49,273 bases of DNA from Bacteroidota bacterium (GTDB taxonomy: Bacteria; Bacteroidota; Bacteroidia; Chitinophagales; Chitinophagaceae). The stretch is from the NCBI GenBank assembly GCA_018268075.1, contig JAFDXH010000134.1:1-49273 (forward strand). The letters run 5' to 3'. Each line of letters opens with the position of its first letter. Positions within the stretch are counted from its first letter, which is position 1. The translations under genes were made by a program, and so were the position numbers. Shown here piece by piece: positions 18,111 through 28,614 of the stretch. The notes beneath the pieces are model-generated. The model was not told the DNA's origin, did not search any database, and saw only the letters and a program-made list of their open reading frames with translations.

Positions 18111-19292
18111 ATGCTGAAAGAAGAAATTAAAAAGCAGGCTGCATTAATCGAAAATGAACTGGTAGCTATTCGCCACCATCTTCATACACACCCAGAATTA
18201 AGCTATGAAGAGTTTGAAACTTCTCGGTTTATTCAACAAAAGTTAAAGGAATGGGGTATTAGCTATAGTACTATGGCTACTACCGGTATAGTAGCAATTA
18301 TTAAAGGCAAAAACCCCTCATCCAGAACGATTGCGTTGCGGGCAGATATAGATGCATTGCCTATTACAGAAGAAAATGATGTGGCCTATTGTTCGCAAAA
18401 TATAGGTGTAATGCATGCTTGTGGCCATGATGTACACACTACGTGCCTGCTGGGGGCTGCCAAAATTTTAAGCGAATTAAAAGATGAGTGGGAAGGAACT
18501 ATTAAACTTATCTTTCAGCCGGGCGAAGAAAAAAACCCTGGAGGAGCGAGCCTCATGATAAGGGATGGCGTGCTGAAAGACCCATCCCCATCGGCGATCT
18601 TCGGCTTACATGTGCACCCTGGCCTCGAAGTAGGCAATTTTAGCTTTCGCAGTGGTAAGGCTATGGCCAGTGCAGATGAAATATATATAAGTGTAAAAGG
18701 TAAAGGTGGCCATGCTGCTGCACCACACCTTACCTCCGATACTGTACTTGCTGCCGCTCAGTTGGTAGTAAATCTGCAGCAGGTAGTGAGCAGAATGAAT
18801 GATCCATTAAACCCTACGGTATTAAGCATTACCTCTGTAAATGGTGGTAATACTACTAATGTAATACCTTCTGAAGTAAAGCTGATGGGCACTTTCAGGG
18901 CTATGGATGAAACCTGGCGATACAAAGCCCATGAAATTATAAAATCTATTTGTACAAATACTGCAGGCATTACTAATACAGAAATAATTTGCGATATAGA
19001 TGTAGGCTATCCTTTCTTATTAAATGATGGGCCATTGTGCGAGCAAGCACGTAGCCAAGCAATAGCATTGATGGGTGCAGATAGAATACACGAAACTGAA
19101 ATTAGAATGGGTGCCGAAGATTTTGCCTATTATTCCCATCTGATACCGGCATGTTTTTTCAGGCTGGGTACCGGCAATAAAGAAAAAGGCATTACATCAG
19201 GAGTGCATACTGCCCACTTTAATATTGATGAAAGTGCAATCGCTCTTGGCGCTCAAATGATGGCCTGGCTCGGTGCTGGAATTACTGTTTAA
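18111..19292 (+). CDS. M20-family amidohydrolase (N-acyl-amino acid hydrolase type)
   Basis: This 393-aa cytoplasmic metallo-amidohydrolase of the AmhX/HipO/aminoacylase group removes acyl groups from amino acids or similar amides. Metal-site motifs are present: ALRADIDALPI, MHACGHDVHTTCLLGAAKIL, FQPGEEKNPGGA, GLHVHPGLEVG and MGAEDFAYY. The dimerisation insert is marked by KGKGGHAAAPH. There is no signal peptide. Length fits the family. The substrate cannot be fixed from sequence. It stands as a single gene ahead of the malic enzyme. Confidence 0.9.
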   Translation: MLKEEIKKQAALIENELVAIRHHLHTHPELSYEEFETSRFIQQKLKEWGISYSTMATTGIVAIIKGKNPSSRTIALRADIDALPITEENDVAYCSQNIGVMHACGHDVHTTCLLGAAKILSELKDEWEGTIKLIFQPGEEKNPGGASLMIRDGVLKDPSPSAIFGLHVHPGLEVGNFSFRSGKAMASADEIYISVKGKGGHAAAPHLTSDTVLAAAQLVVNLQQVVSRMNDPLNPTVLSITSVNGGNTTNVIPSEVKLMGTFRAMDETWRYKAHEIIKSICTNTAGITNTEIICDIDVGYPFLLNDGPLCEQARSQAIALMGADRIHETEIRMGAEDFAYYSHLIPACFFRLGTGNKEKGITSGVHTAHFNIDESAIALGAQMMAWLGAGITV

Positions 19293-19374
19293 ATTGCTGA
19301 ATTACATTTAATTACCTTTACTTTTTTTTTAGACAAAAAAATATCCGTACAGGATTCTTTTTTAATTTTATTGT

Positions 19375-21711
19375 ATGCAAAAAACCTTGAGAAAGCAGGA
19401 AGCCCTTGATTACCATTCAAAAGGCAGGCCTGGAAAAATAGAAGTAATTCCTACCAAGGCTACCAAAACTCAAAGAGACCTCTCTCTTGCTTATTCCCCC
19501 GGTGTAGCAGATCCGTGTATGGAAATACACAACAATCCTGATGCAGCGTATTTATATACTGCAAAAGGCAACCTTGTAGGTGTAATAAGTAATGGCAGTG
19601 CGGTGCTGGGCCTGGGAAACATTGGTGCAGTAGCAGGCAAGCCGGTGATGGAAGGAAAGGGTGTATTGTTTAAAATATTTGCCGATATAGATGTATTTGA
19701 TATTGAGATCAATGAAGCTGATCCGCAAAAGATCGTTGAAATTGTAACAGCACTGGAGCCTACTTTTGGTGGTATTAATCTGGAGGATATAAAAGCGCCG
19801 GAATGTTTTTATATCGAGCAGGAATTAAAAAAGCGATTGCAGATACCAGTTATGCACGATGACCAGCATGGTACAGCCATTATTAGTGGTGCTGCATTAT
19901 TAAACGCGCTTGAGATACAAAGAAAGAGAATCAGCAAAGCATCCTTTGTAGTAAATGGAGCAGGCGCCGCTGCTATGTCTTGTGCATTACTTTATCTGGC
20001 ATTAGGTGCTAAGCCAGAAAACTTTACCATGTTTGATCGCACAGGTGTGCTTCATAAAGACAGGGAAGGGCTAGATGAAAAGAAGAAAATATTTGCCAAT
20101 GCTAAAAATAAGAATCTCACACTTGCCGATGCCATGAAAGGCGCCGATGTTTTTATCGGATTGAGTGTAGGGAACGTAGTAACTGCCGAGATGGTAAAAA
20201 GTATGGCGAAGAATCCAATTGTATTTGCCATGGCAAACCCAGACCCGGAGATACCTTATGAATTGGCAGTGGGTGCCCGTAAAGATGTAATCATGGCTAC
20301 CGGAAGAAGTGATTATCCCAATCAGGTAAATAATGTATTGGGCTTCCCCTATATTTTCAGGGGTGCATTAGATGTAAGGGCTACACAAATTAATGAAGCC
20401 ATGAAATTGGCAGCAGTAAAAGCTTTGGCAGAGCTTACAAGATTGCCGGTGCCCGATATAGTAATGATGGCCTACAATGAGAAGAATATAGTATTTGGCC
20501 CAGAGTATATTATTCCTAAGCCATTAGATAGCCGGCTGCTTACAACGGTAGCGCCTGCTGTAGCGAAGGCAGCAATAGAAAGTGGGGTAGCCCGCTTTCC
20601 GATTACAGACTGGGAAGAATACAAAGGGCAGCTAAATGAAAGGTTGGGCATTGATAACCAATTGCTGAGAGTAATAGGAGTAAAAGCCAGAAAAAATCCT
20701 AAAAAAGTAGTTTTTGCAGAAGCAGAAAATTCTAAAATTTTAAAAACGGCTCAGTTAGTTTTAGATGAAGGGATTGCTTTCCCGATTTTATTAGGCAATC
20801 CAGATAGAATTTCTGTAATCGCCGAAGAAGGTGGAATAGATCTGGAAGGCATGACGATCATAGATCCTAAAAGCGAAGATATGCGCCAGAAAAGGTATGA
20901 CTTTGGCGACAAATTTTTTGAGAAAAGACAGCGAAAAGGGTTTAACCTTTATGAGGCCAGAAAAATAATGAGAGATCGTAATTATTTTGGTTGTATGCTG
21001 GTAGAGACAGGCGAGGCAGATGCAATGATTTCAGGGCTTTCTAAAAATTACCCCGATACAATCCGCCCCGCATTGCAGGTGATAGGGCTTGAAAAAGATT
21101 CAAGGAAAGTGGCAGGTATGTATATTTTGATGACAAAAAAAGGGCCACTGTTTCTGGCAGATACCACTGTTAACTTTAACCCTACTGCAGAGGAGCTTGC
21201 AGATATTACATTGATGGTAGCTAAAGAGGTGCGCACTTTTGGAATTAATCCTTGTGTGGCAATGCTGAGCTATTCAAATTTCGGTAGTAGCAACTCGCCA
21301 GAGGCGAAGATGGTAAGCAAAGCCAGGCAAATAGTAAAAGAAAAAGATCCTACCCTGATAGTAGAAGGTGAAATGCAGGCAAATGTGGCTTTTAATAAGG
21401 AAATATTAAAAGACAATTATCCCTTTAGTGAGTTGGTAAATCATGATGTAAATGTGTTGATTTTTCCCAACCTCGCAGCAGGTAATGTAGCTTATAATCT
21501 TTTGCAAGAAGTAGGTGGGGCAGATGCTATAGGTCCTATTTTATTGGGGCTCAATAAGCCAGTTCATATTTTGCAACTTGGCAGCCAGGTGCGTAGCATA
21601 TACAATATGGTGATGATAGCTGTGATAGATGCTCAGGAAAAGAGTCAGCGAAATTTACCGGCAAAAGAAGAGCCTGTAAGCCGATGGAAGAAAAGTAGAA
21701 AGCCGGAGTAG
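19375..21711 (+). CDS. maeB: NADP-dependent malic enzyme with C-terminal phosphotransacetylase domain
   Basis: This 778-aa MaeB-type enzyme decarboxylates malate to pyruvate with reduction of NAD(P)+. The N-terminal malic domain (about 1-410) shows [11 protein letters not shown], the acid motif [13 protein letters not shown], and the Rossmann motif [13 protein letters not shown]. The C-terminal ~340 residues resemble phosphate acetyltransferase ([20 protein letters not shown], then [14 protein letters not shown]). In MaeB proteins this part is generally regulatory (acetyl-CoA sensing) rather than catalytic. Length and architecture are standard. The next gene lies 185 bp downstream and is unrelated. 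Confidence 0.95.
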   Translation: MQKTLRKQEALDYHSKGRPGKIEVIPTKATKTQRDLSLAYSPGVADPCMEIHNNPDAAYLYTAKGNLVGVISNGSAVLGLGNIGAVAGKPVMEGKGVLFKIFADIDVFDIEINEADPQKIVEIVTALEPTFGGINLEDIKAPECFYIEQELKKRLQIPVMHDDQHGTAIISGAALLNALEIQRKRISKASFVVNGAGAAAMSCALLYLALGAKPENFTMFDRTGVLHKDREGLDEKKKIFANAKNKNLTLADAMKGADVFIGLSVGNVVTAEMVKSMAKNPIVFAMANPDPEIPYELAVGARKDVIMATGRSDYPNQVNNVLGFPYIFRGALDVRATQINEAMKLAAVKALAELTRLPVPDIVMMAYNEKNIVFGPEYIIPKPLDSRLLTTVAPAVAKAAIESGVARFPITDWEEYKGQLNERLGIDNQLLRVIGVKARKNPKKVVFAEAENSKILKTAQLVLDEGIAFPILLGNPDRISVIAEEGGIDLEGMTIIDPKSEDMRQKRYDFGDKFFEKRQRKGFNLYEARKIMRDRNYFGCMLVETGEADAMISGLSKNYPDTIRPALQVIGLEKDSRKVAGMYILMTKKGPLFLADTTVNFNPTAEELADITLMVAKEVRTFGINPCVAMLSYSNFGSSNSPEAKMVSKARQIVKEKDPTLIVEGEMQANVAFNKEILKDNYPFSELVNHDVNVLIFPNLAAGNVAYNLLQEVGGADAIGPILLGLNKPVHILQLGSQVRSIYNMVMIAVIDAQEKSQRNLPAKEEPVSRWKKSRKPE

Positions 21712-21896
21712 TAAAATGTTTGCTTTATAGATGAATTATTTCTCCCTTTTGAATGTAGAAATAAGCACTTAGCAAATTTCAAAATTTAGCTTTATTAAAT
21801 TTTACCGAACTATTGAGGCTTAGTTTAGCTTTTGGATTAAATCGGTTATTTTTAAAGAGAACGAAGTTTAACGAGGTGGAATTTTAAAAAAATGAA

Positions 21897-22634
21897 ATGA
21901 AATTTTTTTCAACGATAGGAAGTTTTTTAATAACGATGAAGGGCATGTTTACGCGCCCTGAAAATATTAAAGTGTACTGGAAGGAACTAATGCATCAGTC
22001 GGTAGAAATAGGGTATGGCGCATTAGGAATTGTTTGTGTTATTTCAATATTTATGGGCGCTGTAAGTGCAGTACAAACGGCCTATCAGCTTACCAGCCCT
22101 ATTCTTCCAAAAGAAACGATAGCACAGATAGTGCGCGATACAGTGATTCTGGAATTTGCGCCTACACTTGTATGTATTGTGCTTGCTGGAGTAATTGGAA
22201 GTAAGATAGCCGGCGAGTTAGGCAATATGCGTGTGAGTGAACAGATAGATGCATTGGAAATTATGGGCATTAATACCAAGCTATATTTAATAGCCCCAAA
22301 GATTTTAGGTGCATTGATTACCATCCCTCTTTTGGTAGTGCTTTCTATGGTGTTGGGCATTTATGGTGGGCGGCTGGCAAGCTCCCTTGGCGGAATTGTT
22401 CCACCGGATACTTTTGATCGTGGGCTATTGCAAAACTTTGCTGCCAAAAATGTATGGTTTGCATTGGCCAAAGCTTACACATTTGCTTTTATTATTAGTG
22501 CAGTGCCATCTTATTACGGGTATAATGTGAAAGGTGGAGCGTTGGAAATAGGGCGTGCAAGTACTACAGCAGTTATTACAAGCTGTATTCTTATACTTTT
22601 TGCGGATTATATTCTTGCATTTTTTATACTTTAA
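21897..22634 (+). CDS. mlaE: MlaE-family ABC transporter permease
   Basis: This 245-aa inner-membrane permease of the MlaE/YrbE family moves phospholipids or other lipids between membranes. Several membrane segments are visible (IGYGALGIVCVISIFMGAVS; IAPKILGALITIPLLVVLSM; the C-terminal ILILFADYILAFFIL). Family signatures include the elongated GELGNMRVSEQIDALEIMG loop and SYYGYNVKGGALEIG. It is followed 46 bp downstream by its ATPase. No mlaD-like substrate-binding gene is next to it. In Bacteroidota this two-gene form is common. Confidence 0.92.
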   Translation: MKFFSTIGSFLITMKGMFTRPENIKVYWKELMHQSVEIGYGALGIVCVISIFMGAVSAVQTAYQLTSPILPKETIAQIVRDTVILEFAPTLVCIVLAGVIGSKIAGELGNMRVSEQIDALEIMGINTKLYLIAPKILGALITIPLLVVLSMVLGIYGGRLASSLGGIVPPDTFDRGLLQNFAAKNVWFALAKAYTFAFIISAVPSYYGYNVKGGALEIGRASTTAVITSCILILFADYILAFFIL

Positions 22635-22680
22635 GAAAAAATTTTTTTAAAGAAATATTGCCGGACTTAATATTTTTTTC

Positions 22681-23541
22681 ATGATTGAAATTAAAAATGT
22701 AAATAAATCCTTTGGAGATAAACAAATCTTGAAAGATGTAAGTGCAGTAATGCAAACAGGTAAAACTAACCTGATAATAGGAACGAGCGGAAGTGGCAAA
22801 ACTGTTTTGCAAAAATGCCTTGTTGGCTTATTTGAAGTGGATAGTGGCGACATACTTTTCGACGGTAAAAATTTGGTAGAGATGAGAGAGGAAGAAAGAA
22901 AGGAATTGCGCCAACAGATAGGAATGTTGTTTCAGGGCTCCGCTTTATTTGATAGCATGACGGTAGAAAGAAATGTAAGATTCCCTTTGGATATGTTTAC
23001 CAACTGGAGTGCAAGCGAAAAACTTGCAAGGGTAAATGATGTGCTCGAACGAGTGAACCTAAAGGATACCAATAAAAAATTTCCGGCAGAAATAAGTGGC
23101 GGTATGATGAAAAGGGTAGGTATCGCCAGGGCAATCGTGTTGAATCCTAAATATTTGTTTTGCGATGAACCCAACTCTGGGCTCGATCCCCAGACTTCTA
23201 TGGTGATAGATAAATTGATTCATGAAATTACAATAGAAAATAATATTACTACCATCATTAATACCCACGATATGAATAGTGTGATGGAAATTGGTGAAAA
23301 TATTCTTTATCTGTATCAAGGTAAAAAGGAATGGGAGGGATCCAACAAGGATATTATTTTTAGTAAGCATGATAAACTCAATGAATTTATTTTTGCTTCA
23401 GAATTTCTGCGCGATGCAAAGGATATGCGTATGTTGGAGGAAAAGGGACTGATAGATAATGACAGGAATATGGATCAGATTTTAAAAGACGGCGGTGCCA
23501 GCTTATTAGTAGGAGATGATGATCCTGATAAAAAGGATTGA
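22681..23541 (+). CDS. mlaF: MlaF-type ABC transporter ATP-binding protein
   Basis: This 286-aa ATPase partners the MlaE permease just upstream. It shows Walker A GTSGSGKTVL, Q-loop MLFQGSALFDSMTV, signature ISGGMMKRVGIARAI, Walker B YLFCDEPNSGLDP and H-loop TIINTHDMNSV. The SGGMMKR signature with LFQGSALFDS is characteristic of MlaF-like ATPases. The C-terminal ~45 residues (after EFIFASEFLRDAKD) form an acidic extension ending GDDDPDKKD. It ends convergently with the next gene, 8 bp away. Confidence 0.92.
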   Translation: MIEIKNVNKSFGDKQILKDVSAVMQTGKTNLIIGTSGSGKTVLQKCLVGLFEVDSGDILFDGKNLVEMREEERKELRQQIGMLFQGSALFDSMTVERNVRFPLDMFTNWSASEKLARVNDVLERVNLKDTNKKFPAEISGGMMKRVGIARAIVLNPKYLFCDEPNSGLDPQTSMVIDKLIHEITIENNITTIINTHDMNSVMEIGENILYLYQGKKEWEGSNKDIIFSKHDKLNEFIFASEFLRDAKDMRMLEEKGLIDNDRNMDQILKDGGASLLVGDDDPDKKD

Positions 23542-23549
23542 GATACATG

Positions 23550-24284
23550 TTAAGACAAAAATCTTCTTTTGATCAGTTGATCAAATTGCATTACCACAGG
23601 ATCGGTATCCAACCAGCCAATCTTTACTTTTAATTCTCGGCGAATCCAAAACTCTGCTTCCGCATAAATCGAAAAATTTTGAATCGTTTTGATACTCCTT
23701 TCATACATGGCTTCATCCCCACGAAATAGTTCATTGATAAATAGAAAGCGATCGTTTACGCCAATGGCTTTCTTTAGGTCTTTGATGGGGGCGGCAGTAA
23801 GCGCCTGAGACAATTCTATTTTTACCTGCTTTAGCCGGTCATTAAGAGATTCAGGGTATTCAAAAGGCAATTCATTTTTTTGCCGGGCAACTTCTGAAGC
23901 GGGGGTTTGAGCAGCAAGGGTAGGTATATCTTCAATAGGGTCAAATTCAAATTCGGGCCTTGAATGTGCCGTCATAGCTTTTACCGATTCGGCATTCTTT
24001 TTCATTTGCTCCAGCTCGGCTTCTATCTCTCTCTCATCTACCTGTAGCACTTCTACGATTTTTTCAGTGCTTCCTGCTTGGTGTTCTTCCTTGCTGGTAG
24101 TTTCAAAAGAATGATATGATGGTGCTATAATAGAAACTTTGCCTGCCGTAGCAGGTGAATTTTTCTCTGCTTTCAATAAAATTTCTGCATGCAACATTTC
24201 TGATGTATGCAAAAGTTCATTCACAGGGCAGTTTTGCCCTATTTGGTTTTGTAATTTTTCCAGGAGTGTTTGCACTCTATCCAT
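23550..24284 (-). CDS. Conserved Bacteroidota protein of unknown function
   Basis: This 244-aa soluble protein has no signal peptide. The N-terminus (about 1-40) is a predicted helix, the middle (40-150) is acidic and probably disordered, and the C-terminal ~95 residues form the conserved part (VNDRFLFINELFRGD, MYERSIKTIQNFS, AEFWIRRELKVKIGW, FDQLIKRRF). I recognise the C-terminal pattern as a conserved Bacteroidota hypothetical but know of no function. It is convergent with mlaF and divergent from thymidine kinase. Confidence 0.75.
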   Translation of the reverse strand: MDRVQTLLEKLQNQIGQNCPVNELLHTSEMLHAEILLKAEKNSPATAGKVSIIAPSYHSFETTSKEEHQAGSTEKIVEVLQVDEREIEAELEQMKKNAESVKAMTAHSRPEFEFDPIEDIPTLAAQTPASEVARQKNELPFEYPESLNDRLKQVKIELSQALTAAPIKDLKKAIGVNDRFLFINELFRGDEAMYERSIKTIQNFSIYAEAEFWIRRELKVKIGWLDTDPVVMQFDQLIKRRFLS

Positions 24285-24325
24285 AAACAGACTGAATTAA
24301 AAAAATATTGGAAAAGAAATCTTTG

Positions 24326-24358
24326 TTTTTGATTATACAAAAAATCATTTTAACCTTG
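24326..24358 (+). promoter_or_regulatory. Probable promoter of thymidine kinase
   Basis: A TTTTTG -33 element (24326-24331) and a near-consensus -7 element TAACCTTG (24351-24358, one mismatch to TAnnTTTG) are separated by 19 bp. This is the best spaced Bacteroidota-type promoter in the window, 46 bp before the ATG. Confidence 0.5.
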
Positions 24359-24404
24359 CAATCGTAGCTAAGTTACAAATTGATATTAAAATCAACTATA
24401 AAAA

Positions 24405-24986
24405 ATGTTTATAGAACCTAATTTCAGGGGCGAGCGGCGGGGCTGGATAGAAGTAATTTGCGGCAGCATGTTTAGCGGAAAGACTGAAGAATTGATACGT
24501 AGGCTAAAAAGGGTGGAAATAGCTAATCTGAAAGCTGAAATTTTTAAACCCGCTGTGGATACGCGATACGACGAAGTGAAGATAGTAAGCCACGACTCTA
24601 ATAGAATCAATTCTACACCTATAGATAATTCACAGACTATATTACTGCTTGCTCAGGATGTAGATGTTGTAGGTATAGATGAGGCACAATTTTTTGATGA
24701 TCAGATTGCAGATGTTTGTGAAAAACTGGCATTTAATGGAATGAGAGTGATAGTAGCTGGTCTGGATATGGATTATCAGGGAAAGCCATTCGGCCAGATG
24801 CCCAACCTGCTTGCTGTTGCAGATTACATCACTAAGTTGCATGCTATATGCGTGGTTTGTGGCAATATTGCTAATATCAGCTATCGTAAAATCAAAACTG
24901 GAGGGCAGGTATTATTGGGGGAAAAAGATATATATGAACCAAGGTGCAGAATATGTGCAAAACTGGAAGATCAGGAAAATGCATAA
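24405..24986 (+). CDS. tdk: Thymidine kinase (type II)
   Basis: This 193-aa enzyme phosphorylates thymidine to dTMP using ATP. The P-loop is [15 protein letters not shown], the DxxQ region is IDEAQFF, and the lasso loop region is [14 protein letters not shown]. Zinc-binding cysteines appear as CVVCGN and CRIC. Length is typical for the tetrameric bacterial enzyme. It complements the deoxynucleoside breakdown genes found 8-12 kb upstream but is a separate transcription unit. Confidence 0.95.
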   Translation: MFIEPNFRGERRGWIEVICGSMFSGKTEELIRRLKRVEIANLKAEIFKPAVDTRYDEVKIVSHDSNRINSTPIDNSQTILLLAQDVDVVGIDEAQFFDDQIADVCEKLAFNGMRVIVAGLDMDYQGKPFGQMPNLLAVADYITKLHAICVVCGNIANISYRKIKTGGQVLLGEKDIYEPRCRICAKLEDQENA

Positions 24987-25110
24987 CCTACTAACCTTTA
25001 AATATTCTTAATTACTCTACCAAGGCAAATAGGCAGTATATTAATTGCACCAATGCACTTTTTAATACTTTTTTTAGCTTAGCTATGACCATCAGGCATA
25101 ATATTAATAA

Positions 25111-25764
25111 ATGAATAAAATAATAACCCTGCTTAAAAAAGACTTATTGCTGGAAATGCGCCAGCAGCATACTTTTTTTGGTATTTTATTATATGTAGCA
25201 TCTACCATATTTGTTTTATTTCTTGCAATGGGCCAGCCTGATAGTGTGGTATTCAATGCGCTTTTTTGGATTGTTCAATTGTTCGTTTGTGTAAATGCAG
25301 TGGCAAAAAGCTTTTTGCAAGAGAATCAGGGACGCATGTATTACTTTTATTCTATTAGTAGTCCGGTACATTTTATCATTGCCAAATTAATTTACAGCGC
25401 TCTTATTATGCTATTGATGGTTGTAGTGAGTATTGTTCTTTTCACTATTTTAATGGGTAATCCTTTTAGTCATGCTTTAGAATTTATTGGTATTGCTTGC
25501 CTTGGTGGTTTTAGTTTGAGCCTTGTGTTTACTCTAATGGCGGCTATAGCAGCCAAGGCGCAGCAGAATGCAGCCATTATGGCTATACTGGGTTTTCCGC
25601 TAATTATTCCGCAATTATTATTATTAATGAAACTTTCCAAATCTGCATTCGGGGAAGTTTTCAGAGATGGAGCTCTGATGCAAATAACTCTTCTGTTGCT
25701 GGGCCTCGATTTGTTAGTGGTGGTTTTAGCAGTAATTCTTTTTCCTTTTTTATGGAAAGATTAA
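25111..25764 (+). CDS. ccmB: Heme exporter CcmB-like membrane protein
   Basis: This 217-aa polytopic membrane protein belongs to the CcmB family, which with CcmA/C/D supports heme delivery for cytochrome c maturation. It starts with the conserved cytoplasmic helix (LLKKDLLLEMRQQHTFFG) and has about six membrane segments. The ENQGRMYYFYSISSP loop matches the family's E-x-GTL-x-LL-type region. ccmC follows after 142 bp. No ccmA is adjacent. Confidence 0.85.
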   Translation: MNKIITLLKKDLLLEMRQQHTFFGILLYVASTIFVLFLAMGQPDSVVFNALFWIVQLFVCVNAVAKSFLQENQGRMYYFYSISSPVHFIIAKLIYSALIMLLMVVVSIVLFTILMGNPFSHALEFIGIACLGGFSLSLVFTLMAAIAAKAQQNAAIMAILGFPLIIPQLLLLMKLSKSAFGEVFRDGALMQITLLLLGLDLLVVVLAVILFPFLWKD

Positions 25765-25864
25765 TTTTAAAAAAAGGTGGTGTAGTAATAGAAATAAATG
25801 CCCACACAAAATGAGGCAATTCAGACAAAAATTAATTTAAAATTTATTATTCAAATTTGAACTG

Positions 25865-25872
25865 TAATTTTG
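25865..25872 (+). promoter_or_regulatory. Bacteroidota -7 element upstream of ccmC
   Basis: TAATTTTG is an exact TAnnTTTG match 34 bp before the ccmC ATG. The -33 region is only T-rich, so the assignment is tentative. Confidence 0.4.
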
Positions 25873-25906
25873 CTCTCGCATTTCTTTGATTAAAAATAAT
25901 TGACCA

Positions 25907-26590
25907 ATGAATTGGAAATGGTGGAAAATCACCTGCATTATTTTTTTACTTTTAACCTTTACTGCGGGTTTTCTTATTCGTGTGCCCATCATAGGTAATC
26001 TTCATCAAAGTATTCGTAATTTTTTCTTTCATGTGCCTATGTGGTTTGGGCAAATCGGGCTGTTGACTTTATCTCTTGGGTATTCTATAGCTTACTTGCG
26101 TACACAAAATTTAAAATACGATCTGTATGCGTCTGAGTATGCTAAAACAGGGATTATTTTTGGTGTTCTTGGGTTGCTTACAGGAGCTATCTGGGCCAAA
26201 TATTCTTGGGGCGAATTTTGGAGCAACGACCCCAAACAAATGGCTGCGGCAATTGCGGTACTTATTTATTGCGCATATATTGTACTCCGCGGCTCACTAA
26301 CGGATATAGATAAACGAGCACGAGTAGCATCGGTTTATAATATTTTTGCCTATTTTATTTATATCCCGCTTATTATGATTCTTCCACGCCTTGTACAATC
26401 TTTGCACCCCGGTGGTATGGAAGGGGCTCAAGGAGGCGGGAACCCCGCAATGGGTGGCGGAAGCTTGGACGCAACCATGCGATTAATATTCTGGCCTGCA
26501 GTTTTTGGCTGGATACTGTTAGGTATCTGGATTAGCAGCCTTAAAATAAGAATTGAAATTTTAAAGCACAAAAATATCATCAATGGTTAA
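25907..26590 (+). CDS. ccmC: CcmC/CcsA-type cytochrome c assembly protein
   Basis: This 227-aa heme-handling membrane protein has a tryptophan-rich periplasmic motif (YSWGEFWSNDPKQM) and flanking histidines (FFFHVPMWFGQ; QSLHPGGMEG) of the heme-handling protein family. About six membrane helices are visible. A Gly-rich loop (GGGNPAMGGGS) after the second histidine is characteristic of Bacteroidota members. It overlaps the next small gene by 8 bp, implying co-translation. Confidence 0.9.
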   Translation: MNWKWWKITCIIFLLLTFTAGFLIRVPIIGNLHQSIRNFFFHVPMWFGQIGLLTLSLGYSIAYLRTQNLKYDLYASEYAKTGIIFGVLGLLTGAIWAKYSWGEFWSNDPKQMAAAIAVLIYCAYIVLRGSLTDIDKRARVASVYNIFAYFIYIPLIMILPRLVQSLHPGGMEGAQGGGNPAMGGGSLDATMRLIFWPAVFGWILLGIWISSLKIRIEILKHKNIING

Positions 26591-26816
26591 AAAGGCCGTA
26601 AAGCATTTATCCCTCGCCGCTATATTTATTTGTAACTATTTATTGGTAGGTGCGCAGTCTGTTCAAGATACCTCTGCGACTATTGACAGTACCATGAGAA
26701 GCCATGATAAAATCTATGTGGTGATGGCTGTTTGTATTGTAATACTCATCGTCTTTTTTTTATACCTCATCAGGATAGATTTAAAGGTTTCGAAAAAGGA
26801 AAAATCTTCTACTTAG
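26583..26816 (+). CDS. CcmD-like small membrane protein
   Basis: This 77-aa protein has a cleavable or anchoring N-terminal segment (LSLAAIFICNYLLVGAQ) and one clear transmembrane helix (VVMAVCIVILIVFFLYLIRI), followed by a basic tail (DLKVSKKEKSST). Size, topology and overlap with ccmC fit CcmD, the small partner that helps release holo-CcmE. Sequence similarity alone is weak because CcmD is short; context carries the call. Confidence 0.7.
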   Translation: MVKKAVKHLSLAAIFICNYLLVGAQSVQDTSATIDSTMRSHDKIYVVMAVCIVILIVFFLYLIRIDLKVSKKEKSST

Positions 26817-26869
26817 TCAATATATTTATTCATATTTATTTTCAAAAAACCGACCTTTAAAAAAAAATT

Positions 26870-28291
26870 ATGGCAACAGTTCCGGGATATAGTTTCTTTC
26901 ATAATGTAGAAAGAAGCTTTGATAAAGCTGCAGTTTTTACCACATGGGAAAACGGCCTTTTACAACAAATAAAGCAATGCAATAGTGTACTCCAGGTAAG
27001 ATTTCCGATTAAAAGGGAGAATGGAGAGATTGTAACCCTTGAAGCATACCGTGTGCAGCATTCGCATCATAAAACCCCTTGTAAGGGAGGTATCCGTTTT
27101 AGTAATGCGGTAAACCAAGATGAAGTAATGGCCCTCGCTGCATTGATGACCTACAAGTGTGCCATCGTGAATGTACCTTTTGGAGGCGCTAAAGGCGGAA
27201 TAAAGATAAATCCAAGGGAATATACCCCTTATGAATTGGAAAAAATTACACGGAGATATACAGCCGAATTAATCAAGAAAAACTTTATTGGGCCTGGTAC
27301 AGATGTGCCTGCACCGGACTATGGTACAGGCGAGCGCGAAATGGCTTGGATACTGGATACTTATGTGGCAATGCATCCCGGCGAAATTGACGCAGCAGGT
27401 TGCGTTACTGGTAAACCGGTTTCTCAGGGTGGTGTGCGTGGCAGAAAGGAAGCTACAGGATTGGGAGTTTTTTATGGCTTATCAGAGATTTGCAACATGC
27501 CAGACTTAATGAAAAAATTAGGACTTCCTGTGGGAGTGAAAGGTAAAACTGTATGTGTACAGGGTATGGGAAATGTTGGGTATCACTCTGCATTATTTTT
27601 TAAGCAGGCAGGAGCAAAAATTGTAGGTATTGCAGAATATGAAGGTGCAATAAGATCTGATAAAGGATTAGATATCGAAGAAGTATTTAAGCACCGTAAA
27701 GCTACAGGGTCTATTCTCGATTTTCCGGGTGCAGAAAATTTTGAAAAAACTGGTGATGCTCTTGAAATGGAATGTGATATTTTAATACCTGCAGCACTTG
27801 AAAATGTAATTAATAGCACCAATGCTGCCAGAGTAAGAGCCAAAATAATTGGCGAAGCGGCAAATGGCCCACTGACTCCAGAAGCAGATGATATTTTAAA
27901 TTTAAAAGGTGTACTGATTGTCCCTGATATGTATCTCAATGCAGGAGGTGTTACAGTTAGTTACTTCGAATGGTTAAAAAATCTGAGTCACGTTCGCTAT
28001 GGCCGTATAGAAAAGCGTTTTGAAGAAAATATGAACCATAGAATTGTAGATCAGATAGAAGGCCTTACCGGCAAAACGATTGGAAAAGATGAAAGGGATT
28101 TTATTCTGCATGGTGCTGATGAGGTGGATTTGGTAAGAAGCGGACTGGAAGAAACAATGATTGCAGCTACAAGAGAGATTGTAGAGATCTGGCAAAGCAA
28201 TCCTTCCATCCCGGATATGCGTACAGCAGCTTATGTTTGTGCAATCAATAAGGTGGCTACCTCTTATTCTGAATTAGGTATTTTCCCATAA
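26870..28291 (+). CDS. Glutamate dehydrogenase (Glu/Leu/Phe/Val dehydrogenase family)
   Basis: This 473-aa cytoplasmic enzyme interconverts glutamate and 2-oxoglutarate plus ammonia. The substrate-binding lysine is in [10 protein letters not shown] and the catalytic lysine in [10 protein letters not shown]. The dinucleotide fold has [12 protein letters not shown]. Family text such as [18 protein letters not shown] and [16 protein letters not shown] is near canonical. The gene is single and ends in a strong intrinsic terminator. Coenzyme preference is not certain. Confidence 0.93.
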   Translation: MATVPGYSFFHNVERSFDKAAVFTTWENGLLQQIKQCNSVLQVRFPIKRENGEIVTLEAYRVQHSHHKTPCKGGIRFSNAVNQDEVMALAALMTYKCAIVNVPFGGAKGGIKINPREYTPYELEKITRRYTAELIKKNFIGPGTDVPAPDYGTGEREMAWILDTYVAMHPGEIDAAGCVTGKPVSQGGVRGRKEATGLGVFYGLSEICNMPDLMKKLGLPVGVKGKTVCVQGMGNVGYHSALFFKQAGAKIVGIAEYEGAIRSDKGLDIEEVFKHRKATGSILDFPGAENFEKTGDALEMECDILIPAALENVINSTNAARVRAKIIGEAANGPLTPEADDILNLKGVLIVPDMYLNAGGVTVSYFEWLKNLSHVRYGRIEKRFEENMNHRIVDQIEGLTGKTIGKDERDFILHGADEVDLVRSGLEETMIAATREIVEIWQSNPSIPDMRTAAYVCAINKVATSYSELGIFP

Positions 28292-28302
28292 AATACTTTG
28301 AT

Positions 28303-28338
28303 TAAAAAAAATAAGCCGGCGATGTGCCGGTTTTTTTT
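28303..28338 (+). terminator. Intrinsic terminator after glutamate dehydrogenase
   Basis: An A-run is followed by stem CCGGC (28316-28320), loop GATGT, stem GCCGG (28326-28330) and eight T residues. The A-run can extend the stem with the T-run, so it could also serve from the other side. The remaining ~275 bp to the next gene (28339-28614) shows no gene or clear signal. Confidence 0.85.
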
Positions 28339-28614
28339 GTTAGGGTAGTGCTAATGGTGATTGTATTTTTTGTTAATGGCAATTGTATTTGCCCTTGTTC
28401 CTTTTATTTTCTGGTTAGCTATACAAGACTGCCTACTTTTGAATTGGTGAAAAAGTGGATGGTAGAAAATTTTATTTTTTAACCAGTATCAATTGCTATT
28501 GGTTTGAAAATTATAAATGGAATAGACTAAAGTTTTAGACGAAAATTATTGCCACTGTTTGCAAAAAAAATAAGTTTGGTGTACTATTTTATAATTCTAC
28601 GGTATTCGTTTAAT